DNA from: Sphingomonas sp. QA11
GTDB taxonomy: Bacteria > Pseudomonadota > Alphaproteobacteria > Sphingomonadales > Sphingomonadaceae
Assembly: GCF_028473665.1 (NCBI RefSeq)
Contig: NZ_CP098774.1
Location: forward strand, 1,302,001-1,366,000
DNA: 64,000 nucleotides
Direction of reading: 5' to 3'
The notes under the pieces are model-generated. The model was not told the DNA's origin. It worked only from the letters and a program-made list of their open reading frames with translations, and ran no database searches. The translations under genes were made by a program, and so were the position numbers. This document shows, in pieces, positions 51,794-61,391 of this stretch (positions are counted from its first letter, which is position 1; each line of letters starts with the position of its first letter).

Positions 51794-54322
51794 ATGACAA
51801 AGTCATATGAAAAATCGGGCCGGATGAGCCGTCGTGCGCGGTTGCTGGCGATCCTGATGGTATCCGGTGCAAGCCTTGTGGCGGTCGCGCCCGGCACTGC
51901 CTTCGCTGCTTCCGATCCTTCCCCGGCGACCCCTCCGGTAGCGACACAGGCCCAGGACGCAGAGGGTGCACCGGCAGACTCGGCTAAGAGCGGGGAACTC
52001 GCCGATATCGTCGTCACCGCCAATCGCTCCGGCGCCGAATCCCTGCAGAAGGTGGCGATGGCCGTCTCCGTGGTGAACGTCGACCAGATCACCAAGTCGG
52101 GGCAGGGCAACCTGTCCGATCTCGCCAAGTTCACGCCCTCGCTGTCCATCACCGAAGGCGCGCCGGGCTACCAGAAGTTCAATATGCGCGGCCTTTCGAC
52201 GGGCGGCTATGCCTCGTCGGACACATCCGATCGCTCACTGGTCGCAGTGTATCTCGACGACACGCCGATCTCGGTGCAGGGGCAGACGCCCGACCTCAAG
52301 GTCTATGATCTTGAGCGCGTCGAAATCCTGCGCGGGCCGCAGGGAACGCTCTACGGGGCCGGCTCGATGGCCGGTACCGTCCGGTTCGTGACCGCCAAGC
52401 CCGATCTCAACCGGATGTTCGGAACGGCCGAAGCCGGTGTCTCGACGACCGAGCACGGGGCGGCCAGCTACAATTTTCGCGGGATGGTCAATCTGCCCGT
52501 CGTGTCCGATCAGCTTGCGGTGCGGGCGAATTTCTATGTCGGTCGCGACGGCGGCTACATCGACAATATCGGCACCTACAACAAGCAGAATGCCAACAGC
52601 AATCGCACCTATCAGGGGCGCGTCGCCATCCGCTGGACGCCCACTCCCGACCTGACGTTTGATGCGAGCATGACCTATGAGCGCAGCATCGCGAACGGCC
52701 TCAGCACGGGCCTGAGCGGACTTGCGCCCTACACCGTCTCGACCAACGGGCCAGAGGGTACCGACGATCGTTTCCGGCTCTACACGCTGGGCGCCGACTA
52801 TGATGTCGGTTTCGCCAACCTGGTCGTCACCGGTGCCTATACCGATCGTGCGATCGGCTTCGATGCCGAGCCCGGTCCGCAGATCGGCTATTTCTTCCAG
52901 GACTATAGCGGCGGTACGCTGCCGATAAGTTCGACCACCTATCCGCTGTTCAAGGCACCGACCAAGTACGACCAGTCGGTCACCAACAAGATCCCGGCCG
53001 AGCTGTATCAGATCGATCAGAAGCTCAAGGACTATATGGGCGAAATCCGCCTGGTTTCGAAGGATGGCGGCGCGGTCAAATGGACCGTTGGTGCTTTCTA
53101 CGAGAAGCAGAAGCGCCATCTCCGGCAGGATATCCCGACGCCCGGCTTCGATACGCTTTCCTACATGAATTACTTCTACGGCCCGTTCAACACGCCGAAC
53201 GGCAAATATGATTCGAAGCTGGTCGATGGCGCGTTCCAGTCGAACGACATCTTCTCGGGCCTCCAGGACATCGACGAGCACCAGATTGCGGCTTATGCCG
53301 ACGGCACCTGGCACGTCACCGACAAGCTCGATCTGACGGCTGGCCTGCGCTACTTCAACTTCAAGGAAAAATATTACCTATTCGAGGCCGGCGTCTATGG
53401 CGTGGTCAACCATGTGCCGTTGACGACGAACGCAACGCTGAAATCGGACGGCGTCAACCCGCGCGGGAACATCTCCTACAAGATCAACGACAATGTCATG
53501 ATCTATGGCGAGGTCGCCAAGGGCTTCCGCTATGGCGGCGGCAACCAGCCGGTGCCGCTTGGCACGCAGGGCGTTGCCGGCCAGTGCACCCAGAATCTCG
53601 CGGCTTATGGGTATAGCGCCGCACCGCTGACCTTCGGGCCCGACAAGCTCTGGAACTACACGATCGGCGAAAAGGCCAAGCTCGCCGGGGGGCGGATCAC
53701 CCTGAACGCCAGCGCTTATTATATCGACTGGTCCGACGTGCAGACCCGCCTGCGCCTCGATTGCTCCTATTTCTTCACTGACAACAAGGGCAAGATCACC
53801 AGCAAGGGTGTCGAGCTGGAGACGATGATCAAGGCGAGTCCGGAGATCACCCTGGTCGGCAGCGGATCTTACAACAGCTCAAAGGCCAAGGGCGATATCC
53901 CGACGGTCGGTGCGTTCGATGGCGACCGGACGCCTTATTTCCCGGCCTGGACCGGCTCGGCATCGATCTTCTACGATCGGGATGTCGGCCCGGGCCAGTT
54001 GCATCTCCAGGCGAGCTATCAGTACCAGTCCGAGCAATATACGACGTTCAACAATTTCGCGACCAAGATCGTGAACGGGGTCCTGACCAAGAACGGCCCG
54101 AACTCGTCCTATGCGGTCATCCCGGAATCGAACAATGTCAGCGCGTCGATCGCCTATGATATCGGCAATATCGAGCTGGGCGTGTTCGGCAATAACCTGA
54201 CCAATGGCGTGAAGATCACCAACGTCGCCCGCGCCACCTATTACCAGGTCTATCAGGCGGGCGACCGGGTAACCTATGCTCGGCCGCGGACGATCGGTTT
54301 CCGGGCGAAGGTGAAGTTCTGA
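51794..54322 (+). CDS. TonB-dependent receptor next to the TPR-sulfotransferase
   Basis: An 842-residue receptor. The ATG at 51794 follows GGGGGGCTA and begins a long signal peptide (MTKSYEKSGRMSRRARLLAILMVSGASLVAVAPGTAFA). TonB box/plug: ADIVVTANRSGAESLQKV, then LRGPQGTLYGAGSMAGTVRFV. The barrel runs to YARPRTIGFRAKVKF with terminal Phe. The plug resembles FecA/CirA-like receptors of the larger sphingomonad group, whose ligands are mostly organic. It lies 171 bp after the sulfotransferase and ends just before a strong terminator. Confidence 0.93.
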   Translation: MTKSYEKSGRMSRRARLLAILMVSGASLVAVAPGTAFAASDPSPATPPVATQAQDAEGAPADSAKSGELADIVVTANRSGAESLQKVAMAVSVVNVDQITKSGQGNLSDLAKFTPSLSITEGAPGYQKFNMRGLSTGGYASSDTSDRSLVAVYLDDTPISVQGQTPDLKVYDLERVEILRGPQGTLYGAGSMAGTVRFVTAKPDLNRMFGTAEAGVSTTEHGAASYNFRGMVNLPVVSDQLAVRANFYVGRDGGYIDNIGTYNKQNANSNRTYQGRVAIRWTPTPDLTFDASMTYERSIANGLSTGLSGLAPYTVSTNGPEGTDDRFRLYTLGADYDVGFANLVVTGAYTDRAIGFDAEPGPQIGYFFQDYSGGTLPISSTTYPLFKAPTKYDQSVTNKIPAELYQIDQKLKDYMGEIRLVSKDGGAVKWTVGAFYEKQKRHLRQDIPTPGFDTLSYMNYFYGPFNTPNGKYDSKLVDGAFQSNDIFSGLQDIDEHQIAAYADGTWHVTDKLDLTAGLRYFNFKEKYYLFEAGVYGVVNHVPLTTNATLKSDGVNPRGNISYKINDNVMIYGEVAKGFRYGGGNQPVPLGTQGVAGQCTQNLAAYGYSAAPLTFGPDKLWNYTIGEKAKLAGGRITLNASAYYIDWSDVQTRLRLDCSYFFTDNKGKITSKGVELETMIKASPEITLVGSGSYNSSKAKGDIPTVGAFDGDRTPYFPAWTGSASIFYDRDVGPGQLHLQASYQYQSEQYTTFNNFATKIVNGVLTKNGPNSSYAVIPESNNVSASIAYDIGNIELGVFGNNLTNGVKITNVARATYYQVYQAGDRVTYARPRTIGFRAKVKF

Positions 54323-54342
54323 GGCTTTTGCCCAGAAGGTCG

Positions 54343-54372
54343 AAGGGGGTGGCGCATGCCGCCCCCTTTTTT
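54343..54372 (+). terminator. Rho-independent terminator after the receptor
   Basis: An 11-bp stem (AAGGGGGTGGC against GCCGCCCCCTT with one G-U pair), a GCAT loop and a run of T, 20 bases past the receptor stop. Confidence 0.88.
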
Positions 54373-54472
54373 GTCTGCGCCTGACGAGAACGGACTGAAG
54401 CAGATCCTTCGCGCCGTGATGAAGGAACGTTGGAGAGTTTTGTCATGCCTGTCTGGGCATGACTGCTCGGGC

Positions 54473-54560
54473 ATGAGGAATATTATAAAATAAAATCATA
54501 TTCTTGTGCGCGTAATGTGTCGTATTTGTTGTTGGAGAGTGTGACATAATCAGTGCGGCG
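54473..54560. other. AT-rich intergenic stretch
   Basis: Between the terminator and the convergent DUF3089 gene lie about 90 bases that are much richer in A and T than the window average. They include an interrupted inverted repeat GAATAT (54478) / ATATTC (54498). I see no gene and no clear promoter pair that would serve a known gene, since both neighbours end here. Confidence 0.4.
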
Positions 54561-54572
54561 GAGCATGGCGAT

Positions 54573-55751
54573 TCAGGGCAAAACCTTCCCGCTCAGGCGA
54601 TGCCGTCGATACCATGCCGCACTCTGGCTGCCGATCAGGCGGGCGAGATCGCCTTCCACGATCGCCATGTCGACGACATGGAAGCCCCAGTCGGGATAGT
54701 CGGTGTCGCCGACCGTCGCGGTGCCGATAACGGTGTCGGCGAGGTCGGTCGCGGTGCCCGATTCTACATGAACCGACAGATAGGAAAAGCCATTCCGGAC
54801 CGTGCATTCGGCCGATAAAAGGCCCGGCATCCGCACGAAGCGGGTTGGCACTGACTTGCCCTTTGCCGACCAGATGGCAGGCTGCTTGAACTGCGCGACG
54901 CCGCCGCGCCACCATGGGAAGCCGAGCAGGGGATCAAGCGGTGCCTTGCCGCCCTCCAGCTTCGCCGGGTTGGTGCACCCCGCCTCCAGTTCGGCAACCG
55001 ACGTGCCGATCAGCGGCGAGCGGCCGAACAGGCCGTTCGCCGGTGGCGGATTGGTGTCGCGATAGCTTGCCCAGGTGAGGACGCATCCGGTCTCAGCCCC
55101 CGAACGGCAGAGCGGCGTGGCCTTGAGGTCGCCGCCGACATGCTTGCCATAGGGTACCATCACCGAGACACCGGGCAGGATCGCGGAGAGCATGCGTCGC
55201 TGGATTGGCTTGCCGTCGATCTCTTCGACCAGCAGACGCTTCAGCATCGCCGAGCCCTGACTGTGTCCGACGAGCACGAACGGGCGTCCGCCATTGTCAC
55301 GCGCCAGATAATCGCGCCAGGCCGCAAGAACATCGGCATAGGGCAGGGCGAAGTCCTCGGCCGACGGCGCGACACCCTTGCGCATAGCAGCCCGCAGCGC
55401 CGGCAGCGTCACCTGGCGGTAGATCGGTGCGAAGATACGGCACTTGTCGCGGAGCGGGGCGGCCTGCGAGGCGACCATGCCCTGTTCCTGGCGATCCGGA
55501 ATCATGTCGCTGTGCATCGTCTCGTCCATCGACGTGGTCGGATAGACATAGAAGCAATCGGCCCTGGGCTGGCTTGCCGTCACGGGCCGGTCGGCCTTGA
55601 TCGCACCCTCAACGGCGATGACCGTCGCGGCCATGTCACCCGAGCAGACGTCAGTCCGGCGGGGCCGACACAGCCAGGTTTCGGGACGACGATAGTCGTT
55701 CGGCGCGGGTGCCTGCGCGGCCGTCGCGGCGATCAGGAGAAACAGGCTCAT
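54573..55751 (-). CDS. DUF3089 alpha/beta-hydrolase (second copy)
   Basis: A 392-residue exported protein with a short signal (MSLFLLIAATAAQA). DUF3089 marks match the gene at 31693: RRPETWLCRP, DCFYVYPTTS, KCRIFAPIYRQVT and the nucleophile motif VGHSQGS. Two extra cysteines early in the chain (LCRPRRTDVC) may form a disulfide. It lies 22 bp after purU on the same strand and could be co-transcribed with the C1 genes, though no functional link is evident. Confidence 0.87.
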   Translation of the reverse strand: MSLFLLIAATAAQAPAPNDYRRPETWLCRPRRTDVCSGDMAATVIAVEGAIKADRPVTASQPRADCFYVYPTTSMDETMHSDMIPDRQEQGMVASQAAPLRDKCRIFAPIYRQVTLPALRAAMRKGVAPSAEDFALPYADVLAAWRDYLARDNGGRPFVLVGHSQGSAMLKRLLVEEIDGKPIQRRMLSAILPGVSVMVPYGKHVGGDLKATPLCRSGAETGCVLTWASYRDTNPPPANGLFGRSPLIGTSVAELEAGCTNPAKLEGGKAPLDPLLGFPWWRGGVAQFKQPAIWSAKGKSVPTRFVRMPGLLSAECTVRNGFSYLSVHVESGTATDLADTVIGTATVGDTDYPDWGFHVVDMAIVEGDLARLIGSQSAAWYRRHRLSGKVLP

Positions 55752-55773
55752 GGTCGATCCTTAAGGCTGGCGG

Positions 55774-56634
55774 TCAATCCCGAAACACGATGGTGCGCGC
55801 GCCATTGGCGAGCACGCGGCCGCTGAGATGAAGGCCGACCGCGCGGGAGAGAACCCGCCGCTCGATATCCCGGCCCTTGCGCACCAGGTCCTCGGCGGTG
55901 TCGGCATGGCTGATGCGCTCGACATCCTGTTCGATGATCGGCCCTTCGTCGAGATCGCCGGTGACGTAGTGGGCCGTCGCGCCGATCACCTTCACGCCGC
56001 GCGCGTGGGCCTGATGATAGGGCTTGGCGCCCTTGAAGCCGGGCAGGAAGCTGTGATGGATATTGATGCAGCGATCGGCGAACTTCGCCGACAGTTCGTC
56101 CGACAATATCTGCATGTAGCGCGCGAGCACGACCAGGTCGGCTCCGGTCGCCTGATAGACCTCCCAGATCCGGGCTTCCTGCTCCGGCTTCGTCGCCGCG
56201 GTGACGGGAAGATAGTGGAAGGGGATGCCGTCCAAGTCGAGCGTGGCGAAGGTTTCCGCCGGGTGATTGGAGACGATTCCGACCACGTCCATGTCGAGCT
56301 CGCCGATGCGGCGGCGATAGAGCAGGTCGACCAGGCAATGATCGAATTTCGAGACGAGGATCAGCACCTTCTGCCGTTCCGCCGCCGGGCGCAGCGTGAG
56401 CGTGATGCCGTAGCGGTCGGCCAGGTTGTCGAACCCGCGCTGGAGGACCGCGAGGTCGGTGCCGCCCGGAAGGGCGAAGGCGGTGCGCATGAAGAAACCA
56501 CCCAGTTCCGCGTCGTTATACTGGCTGGAATCGGTGATATTGCCGCCGCAGGCGAAGATATGCGCGGAAACGGCGGCGACGATGCCCGGCTGGTCCTGGC
56601 AGGATAAAGTAAGGATGAAATGCTGCGCTGGCAT
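55774..56634 (-). CDS. purU: Formyltetrahydrofolate deformylase
   Basis: A 286-residue enzyme that hydrolyses 10-formyl-tetrahydrofolate to formate and tetrahydrofolate. The N-terminal ACT domain ([20 protein letters not shown]) is followed by a formyltransferase-type domain with [41 protein letters not shown] and [19 protein letters not shown], including the catalytic Asn, His and Asp. PurU genes frequently lie with sarcosine oxidase genes, where they release the C1 unit as formate. It is 27 bp downstream of the MFS gene in the sox cluster. Confidence 0.95.
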   Translation of the reverse strand: MPAQHFILTLSCQDQPGIVAAVSAHIFACGGNITDSSQYNDAELGGFFMRTAFALPGGTDLAVLQRGFDNLADRYGITLTLRPAAERQKVLILVSKFDHCLVDLLYRRRIGELDMDVVGIVSNHPAETFATLDLDGIPFHYLPVTAATKPEQEARIWEVYQATGADLVVLARYMQILSDELSAKFADRCINIHHSFLPGFKGAKPYHQAHARGVKVIGATAHYVTGDLDEGPIIEQDVERISHADTAEDLVRKGRDIERRVLSRAVGLHLSGRVLANGARTIVFRD

Positions 56635-56661
56635 CGGGGCTCCAAGTAGCGATGAAAGGGA

Positions 56662-57963
56662 TCAGGCGGTTGCGGCGGTCAACTGGATCCGCTGGCCGTC
56701 CGCGACGTAGGTCCGGACGCTGGTCCAATAGTGATAGGCAGCCCAGAAGCCGGTCAGCGACAGCGCCATCAGGGCATAACGCAGGGATTCGGCATTGCTG
56801 TGCAACGGCCCGGCGAGCGTGTCGCTGATCCAGCCGACCACCAGTGGCGCCACAATCAGATTGGCCACGTTCGCGGTCAGGAGACTGATCGCCATGCCCT
56901 GTGCCCGCATCGAGCAGGGTAGGAAATTGAGCAGCAACGCCATGGTCGGCCCGACATAGAGATAGATGGCCGGCACCACGATCCACAGCATCAGCGTCGC
57001 GACCCACAGTGAATGAGTCCAGTAGATGACGAAGGACGGGATGGTCGAACACAGGGTTATGCCGGCGAGGAACCAGGCGATGCGTTTCGGCTCGCGCATC
57101 TGCGGCATGGCGCAGATCGCGCTGGTCGCCAGCGTCGCGGCGATGCCTGCCCAGAGATAGATCGTGCCGAGCCGGGCGCCCGCCTCCGCTGTCGTCAGCC
57201 CGTAGTTTCGTTCGAGAAAAGTCTGGGTCCAGTACATCAGGCCCCAGCCCCACAGGCAGATGACCGTGCCCGCCGCGTTGATGTGCCAGGCCGAGCGCTG
57301 CGACCAGAGGAAGCGCAGCGTCTCGCCGAGCGAGGTCTTTTCCTCGGTGATCGGGTCGACGCACTCGAAGCGCCCGCGCACGGGCTCCCGAACAGTGAGG
57401 AAGATGATCAACCCGAACAGCACACCGGGCGCGCCGAGCGCGATGAAGGCGGCGCGCCAGCTGTGGAAATGATCGACGATCTGGCCGGCGACGTTCGAGC
57501 CGAGCCAGGCGCCGAGCGGGAGGCCGAGCGCATAGACCGTCAGCGCGAAGGCCCGACGATCGCGCGGGAAATAGTCGGCGATGATCGAGGTAGACGGGGG
57601 CGTGCCACCGGCCTCGCCGATCCCCACGCCAATGCGCACCAGCAGGAACTGCCAGAAATTCTGGGTGAGACCGAGCAACGCGGTCATCAGCGACCACAGC
57701 CCCATCGCGACGGCGACGATGTTGCGCCGGTTGGATCGATCGGCGAGCTGGGAGATCGGGATGCCGACGGTAATGTAGAACAGGGCAAGCGACACTCCGG
57801 TCAGCCAGCCCACCCCGGTATCGGAAAGGTTGAATTCGATCCTGATCGGTTCAAGGACCGTCGAGACGACATAGCGATCGGCGATGTTCAGGGCATAGAC
57901 CAGGCCGAGGACGAGCACGACATACCAGCGGACGGATTCCAGACGCGGCGTAGTCGGTGTCAT
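56662..57963 (-). CDS. MFS transporter in the sarcosine oxidase cluster
   Basis: A 433-residue permease with about 12 helices, of the same spinster-like group as the one at 30386: NIADRYVVSTVLEPI in helix 1, ADRSNRRNIV in loop 2-3 and GEAGGTPPSTSIIADYFPRDRR in helix 4-5. It sits 23 bp after soxG and 27 bp before purU on the same strand, so it may bring in an N-methylated compound such as sarcosine or a precursor. Substrate assignment is from context only. Confidence 0.88.
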   Translation of the reverse strand: MTPTTPRLESVRWYVVLVLGLVYALNIADRYVVSTVLEPIRIEFNLSDTGVGWLTGVSLALFYITVGIPISQLADRSNRRNIVAVAMGLWSLMTALLGLTQNFWQFLLVRIGVGIGEAGGTPPSTSIIADYFPRDRRAFALTVYALGLPLGAWLGSNVAGQIVDHFHSWRAAFIALGAPGVLFGLIIFLTVREPVRGRFECVDPITEEKTSLGETLRFLWSQRSAWHINAAGTVICLWGWGLMYWTQTFLERNYGLTTAEAGARLGTIYLWAGIAATLATSAICAMPQMREPKRIAWFLAGITLCSTIPSFVIYWTHSLWVATLMLWIVVPAIYLYVGPTMALLLNFLPCSMRAQGMAISLLTANVANLIVAPLVVGWISDTLAGPLHSNAESLRYALMALSLTGFWAAYHYWTSVRTYVADGQRIQLTAATA

Positions 57964-57986
57964 TATCTGCCCCCCTTAGTCCCCGG

Positions 57987-58445
57987 TCATGCCGGGTTGT
58001 TTGCGCCCGCCCATAGCTCGGTCAGGGCAGGCGCGTAGCTGCTTGCCATAAAGACTTCACATGCCGTGTCGCGTGTCACAGCGATCCAGACCGGTATGTG
58101 ATGGATCGTCGTTGCCGCGACCTGGCCGATGCCGAAGCTCGGATCCTCGGCGTCGAAGCAACCGCTGACCATGAGGAGCGTGCGCCAGCCGGGGCCGCTG
58201 AGCGTCGCGCGAACGAGGCCGCCGCCGATCGTTGTCGCTGCACCGCTGTCAGCGATCCGGACAGCGATATCGTCGGCACGTTCGCCGGCGTCGATCAGCC
58301 ACCAGCGCCTCGGCTCGACCTGAAGCAAACGGATTCCGTTCTCGGCCGGGGGGGCATCGGCAGCCCAGAGATCAAGGACGATCACGTCGCCTGCCGGCGC
58401 GGTGGTGACGGACACATCAATCACGATAACGTGTTCCCTCGCCAT
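57987..58445 (-). CDS. soxG: Sarcosine oxidase gamma subunit
   Basis: A 152-residue protein resembling the SoxG/aminomethyltransferase-like fold: LLQVEPRRWWLIDAG, LVRATLSGPGWRTLLMVSGCFD, FGIGQVAATTIHHIPVWI and the C-terminal CEVFMASSYAPALTELW. It is shorter than usual SoxG at the N-terminus. The ATG at 58445 overlaps soxA by 29 nt; a GTG at 58415, directly after the soxA stop, is an equal choice. Last sox gene of the run. Confidence 0.83.
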   Translation of the reverse strand: MAREHVIVIDVSVTTAPAGDVIVLDLWAADAPPAENGIRLLQVEPRRWWLIDAGERADDIAVRIADSGAATTIGGGLVRATLSGPGWRTLLMVSGCFDAEDPSFGIGQVAATTIHHIPVWIAVTRDTACEVFMASSYAPALTELWAGANNPA

Positions 58446-61131
58446 CGTAGAAAACCGGGTCGGTCACCGTGACTCGGACATGCTGGTCGCGGGTCGGCGA
58501 GGAGGCGAGCAGGACATCGCCCTTGTGGGCCTGGCCATCGACCAGCAATCCAAGCGCGATCGCGCCGTTGCCCAGCACGCGACCTGCCGCGGATGTGACA
58601 TGACCCTGCACCGGCGCGCCTGTCGCCGCGATCAGCATCGATCCTTCGGGGATTGCCTCGTCATGCGCTTCCAGGCCGACCAGTTGCATCCGTCCGTCGG
58701 CAGACAATGCCGGTCGAGTGAGGCCAGCGCTGCCGATGAAGCCGGCGCTCTTGCGCAGCATCCGGCCAAGCCCGAGGTCGTGCGGTGTCGTGCGGCCATC
58801 GGCCTCGGCGCCGATCACGATATGGCCTTTCTCGATGCGCAGGAACTCAAGCGCTTCCAGGCCATAGGGGCAGCCGCCGTGCGCGCGCGTTTCGGTTTCA
58901 AGCGCATCCCACACCGGCGCTGCTTCGCTGCCCGCAGCATAGATTTCGAAGGCGCGTTCGCCGCTATAGCTTGCGGCGAGGACCAGTACCGGGACGCCGG
59001 CGATCGTTGCGTCGGCAACGCCCATATGGGCCGGCGGATCGATGCCGGCCAGCGTCGCGAGAATATCGCGCGCGAGCGGCCCGGCCAGCGCGATGCCTGC
59101 AAGATGTTCCTGCTGTGCCACCACCGACACGCGCAGATGCGGGGCCAGTACGCGATGCGCATAGCTCAGATGGGCCTCCATCCGGTCCGCGCCGCCGGTC
59201 GAACTGGTGAGCAGATAGCGGTTTTCCTCCAGCCGCCAGAAAGTGCCGTCGTCCATCACCATGCCGTCTTCGCGCAGCATGATGGTGTAGCGCCCTCGTC
59301 CGACCGCGAGCTTCACTCCCGTAGCGCAGACGATTTCGAGCAGGGCCGCCGCGTCGGGGCCTGACACGGCAAACTTCGCGAGGGTGGAGACGTCGACGAT
59401 ACCGGCGGCGGTGCGCACCGCGCGGGCTTCGCGCGTGGCCGCGTCATGCAACGTCTCGCCTGCCAGCGGATAGGCACGGGGACGATGCCAATAGCCGAGC
59501 GGCTGCCAGATCGGGTCGAGCCGTTGGTGCCGGTCGTACAAGGCAAGGCGGCGGCTCGGCGCGGCATGCCCACCTCCATCGGCGCCAACAAGCGTGCCCA
59601 GGGTAAGCGGCGTGAAAGGAGGACGGAAGGTCGTGAGGCCGGCTTGCGGGATATCGACCCCGGCGGCGCCGGCGAGGCGGGCGAGGGCGGCCATGTTGCT
59701 GGTCTTGCCCTGGTCGGTCGCCATGCCCAGCGTGGTGTAGCGCTTGAGATGCTCGACCGAGCGATAGCCCTCCCGCCAGGCGAGATCGATATCGGCGGCG
59801 GTCACGTCGTTCTGGAAATCGATGAAGCTGTGCTTGGGATCGGGCAGGGCGGCAGTGGCCGGGGCGATGGCCGCAACCGCGCCGGCCGCGGCGCCTACGC
59901 TGGTCACCGCCTGACGCGAGGCACCAGGTACGAATGCCTGGATATCGCCGCGCCAGTCGAGCGCGCCGCCCGCTTGGCTGTGGAGATGCACGACCGGCGT
60001 GAAGCCACCCGACATGGCGAGCAGATCGGCATCGAACCGCCGCCTGTCCGTATCGATCCGTGCCTCGACCGATGCCAAGTGATGACGCCGTCCCTTGGTC
60101 GAGAGCGGTGCTGCATTGGTGAAGACCGGGAAACGTGTCTCGGGCGCGGCATTACGGGCGTCGAGGATCGCGACGACCTCGCCACCGGCTGCTGCGACGG
60201 CTTCGGCGGTGGCATAGGCATCATCATTGTTGGTCGCGATCACCACGCGCCGGCCGGGCAGGACATCGAAGCGGGAGATGTAGGTCCGCACCGCCTGGGA
60301 CAGCATCACGCCGGGGCGGTCGTTGCCCGCGAAGGTCAGCGGCCGTTCGAACGCCCCGGTCGCGAGGACGATCCGCTCAGCCCGGACATGCCAGAGGCGC
60401 TGGACCGGCGTACCGGCCGGGGGTATCTGGCCGGGTTCGGCCAGCCGTTCGGCGAGCGTTGCGAAGCCATGATCCCAAAGGCCCGATGCGGTGGTGCGCA
60501 ACAGGGTGCGTATACCGGGCGGTGCGTCCCCACCGAGGCGATGATCCTGTTCGACCAGGATGACGCGTGCGCCGGCCTGCGCCGCCTGGTGCGCGGCGGC
60601 GATCCCGGCCGCGCCACCGCCGACCACCAGCACGTCGCAAAAGGCGGCGCGGTGTTCGTGACGATCCGGATCGGCCTGGGTCGGCGCCTTGCCGAGGCCG
60701 GCGGCACGGCGGATCAGCTTCTCGTAAAGCATCCAGCGCGAGGGCGGGCCGAAAAAAGTCTTGTAGTAGAAGCCGGCGGCGAAGAACGGCGAGGCGAGGC
60801 CGTTGATTGCTCCCAGGTCGAAGCCGAGGCTAGGCCAGCGGTTCTGGCTATGCGCGACCAGTCCGTCATAGACGAACAGGTCGGTTGCCCGCGTATTCGG
60901 CTCGGTCCGGCCGCCTTCGCCGACCGTCACCAGCGCGTTCGGTTCCTCGACTCCGGCAGCCATGATCCCGCGTGGACGATGATATTTGAAGCTCCGCGCA
61001 ACCAGCCCGACGCCGTTTGCCAGCAACGCCGCCGCCAGCGTGTCGCCCGGCCGGGCAAGCATCGCGACACCGTCGAAGGTGAAACGCAACGTGGCAGCTG
61101 CGCCGCCGGAAATCCGCGAAGGGCCGCTCAC
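58417..61131 (-). CDS. soxA: Sarcosine oxidase alpha subunit
   Basis: A 904-residue subunit of the heterotetrameric enzyme that oxidises sarcosine to glycine, H2O2 and 5,10-methylene-tetrahydrofolate. Order: small ferredoxin-like start (FTFDGVAMLARPGDTLAAALLANG), NAD-binding Rossmann motif (VVGGGAAGIAAAHQAAQ), second dinucleotide motif, then the C-terminal folate-binding aminomethyltransferase-like domain (VDVSTLAKFAVSGPDA, PYGLEALEFLRIEKGHI). It is somewhat short: after DHRLGGDAPP it goes straight to IRTLLRTTASG, where homologs have about 40 more residues. The frame is open throughout. It overlaps soxD by 4 nt. Confidence 0.93.
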   Translation of the reverse strand: MSGPSRISGGAAATLRFTFDGVAMLARPGDTLAAALLANGVGLVARSFKYHRPRGIMAAGVEEPNALVTVGEGGRTEPNTRATDLFVYDGLVAHSQNRWPSLGFDLGAINGLASPFFAAGFYYKTFFGPPSRWMLYEKLIRRAAGLGKAPTQADPDRHEHRAAFCDVLVVGGGAAGIAAAHQAAQAGARVILVEQDHRLGGDAPPGIRTLLRTTASGLWDHGFATLAERLAEPGQIPPAGTPVQRLWHVRAERIVLATGAFERPLTFAGNDRPGVMLSQAVRTYISRFDVLPGRRVVIATNNDDAYATAEAVAAAGGEVVAILDARNAAPETRFPVFTNAAPLSTKGRRHHLASVEARIDTDRRRFDADLLAMSGGFTPVVHLHSQAGGALDWRGDIQAFVPGASRQAVTSVGAAAGAVAAIAPATAALPDPKHSFIDFQNDVTAADIDLAWREGYRSVEHLKRYTTLGMATDQGKTSNMAALARLAGAAGVDIPQAGLTTFRPPFTPLTLGTLVGADGGGHAAPSRRLALYDRHQRLDPIWQPLGYWHRPRAYPLAGETLHDAATREARAVRTAAGIVDVSTLAKFAVSGPDAAALLEIVCATGVKLAVGRGRYTIMLREDGMVMDDGTFWRLEENRYLLTSSTGGADRMEAHLSYAHRVLAPHLRVSVVAQQEHLAGIALAGPLARDILATLAGIDPPAHMGVADATIAGVPVLVLAASYSGERAFEIYAAGSEAAPVWDALETETRAHGGCPYGLEALEFLRIEKGHIVIGAEADGRTTPHDLGLGRMLRKSAGFIGSAGLTRPALSADGRMQLVGLEAHDEAIPEGSMLIAATGAPVQGHVTSAAGRVLGNGAIALGLLVDGQAHKGDVLLASSPTRDQHVRVTVTDPVFYDGEGTRYRD

Positions 61132-61391
61132 CGGGGCACTGCCGGAACATAGTCAGTGACTGAGACAATCTCGTGGGTCTGGCGATGACGGCGCAGCACC
61201 AGCCATTGCCGGCAACCGAGCCCGTGGCGCCACAATTCGTCATCCAGTCCGCGCGGATTAGTGCGGGCATAGAGCCGCGCGACCGCTTCATTGGCCGGCA
61301 TATCGAGCGTCACGATCGAATCGAGCGTACGTTCATAGCTGAACTCGATCTGCGCGCGGGGACCGCAATGGGGGCAGTGGATCAGCATCAT
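61128..61391 (-). CDS. soxD: Sarcosine oxidase delta subunit
   Basis: An 87-residue zinc-binding subunit. IHCPHCGPRAQIEFSYE supplies two Zn cysteines and the later LWRHGLGCRQWLVLRRH a third, with His as the fourth ligand; this is the SoxD pattern. Its start shares a base with the soxB stop and its end overlaps soxA, so the subunits are made in series. Confidence 0.95.
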   Translation of the reverse strand: MMLIHCPHCGPRAQIEFSYERTLDSIVTLDMPANEAVARLYARTNPRGLDDELWRHGLGCRQWLVLRRHRQTHEIVSVTDYVPAVPR

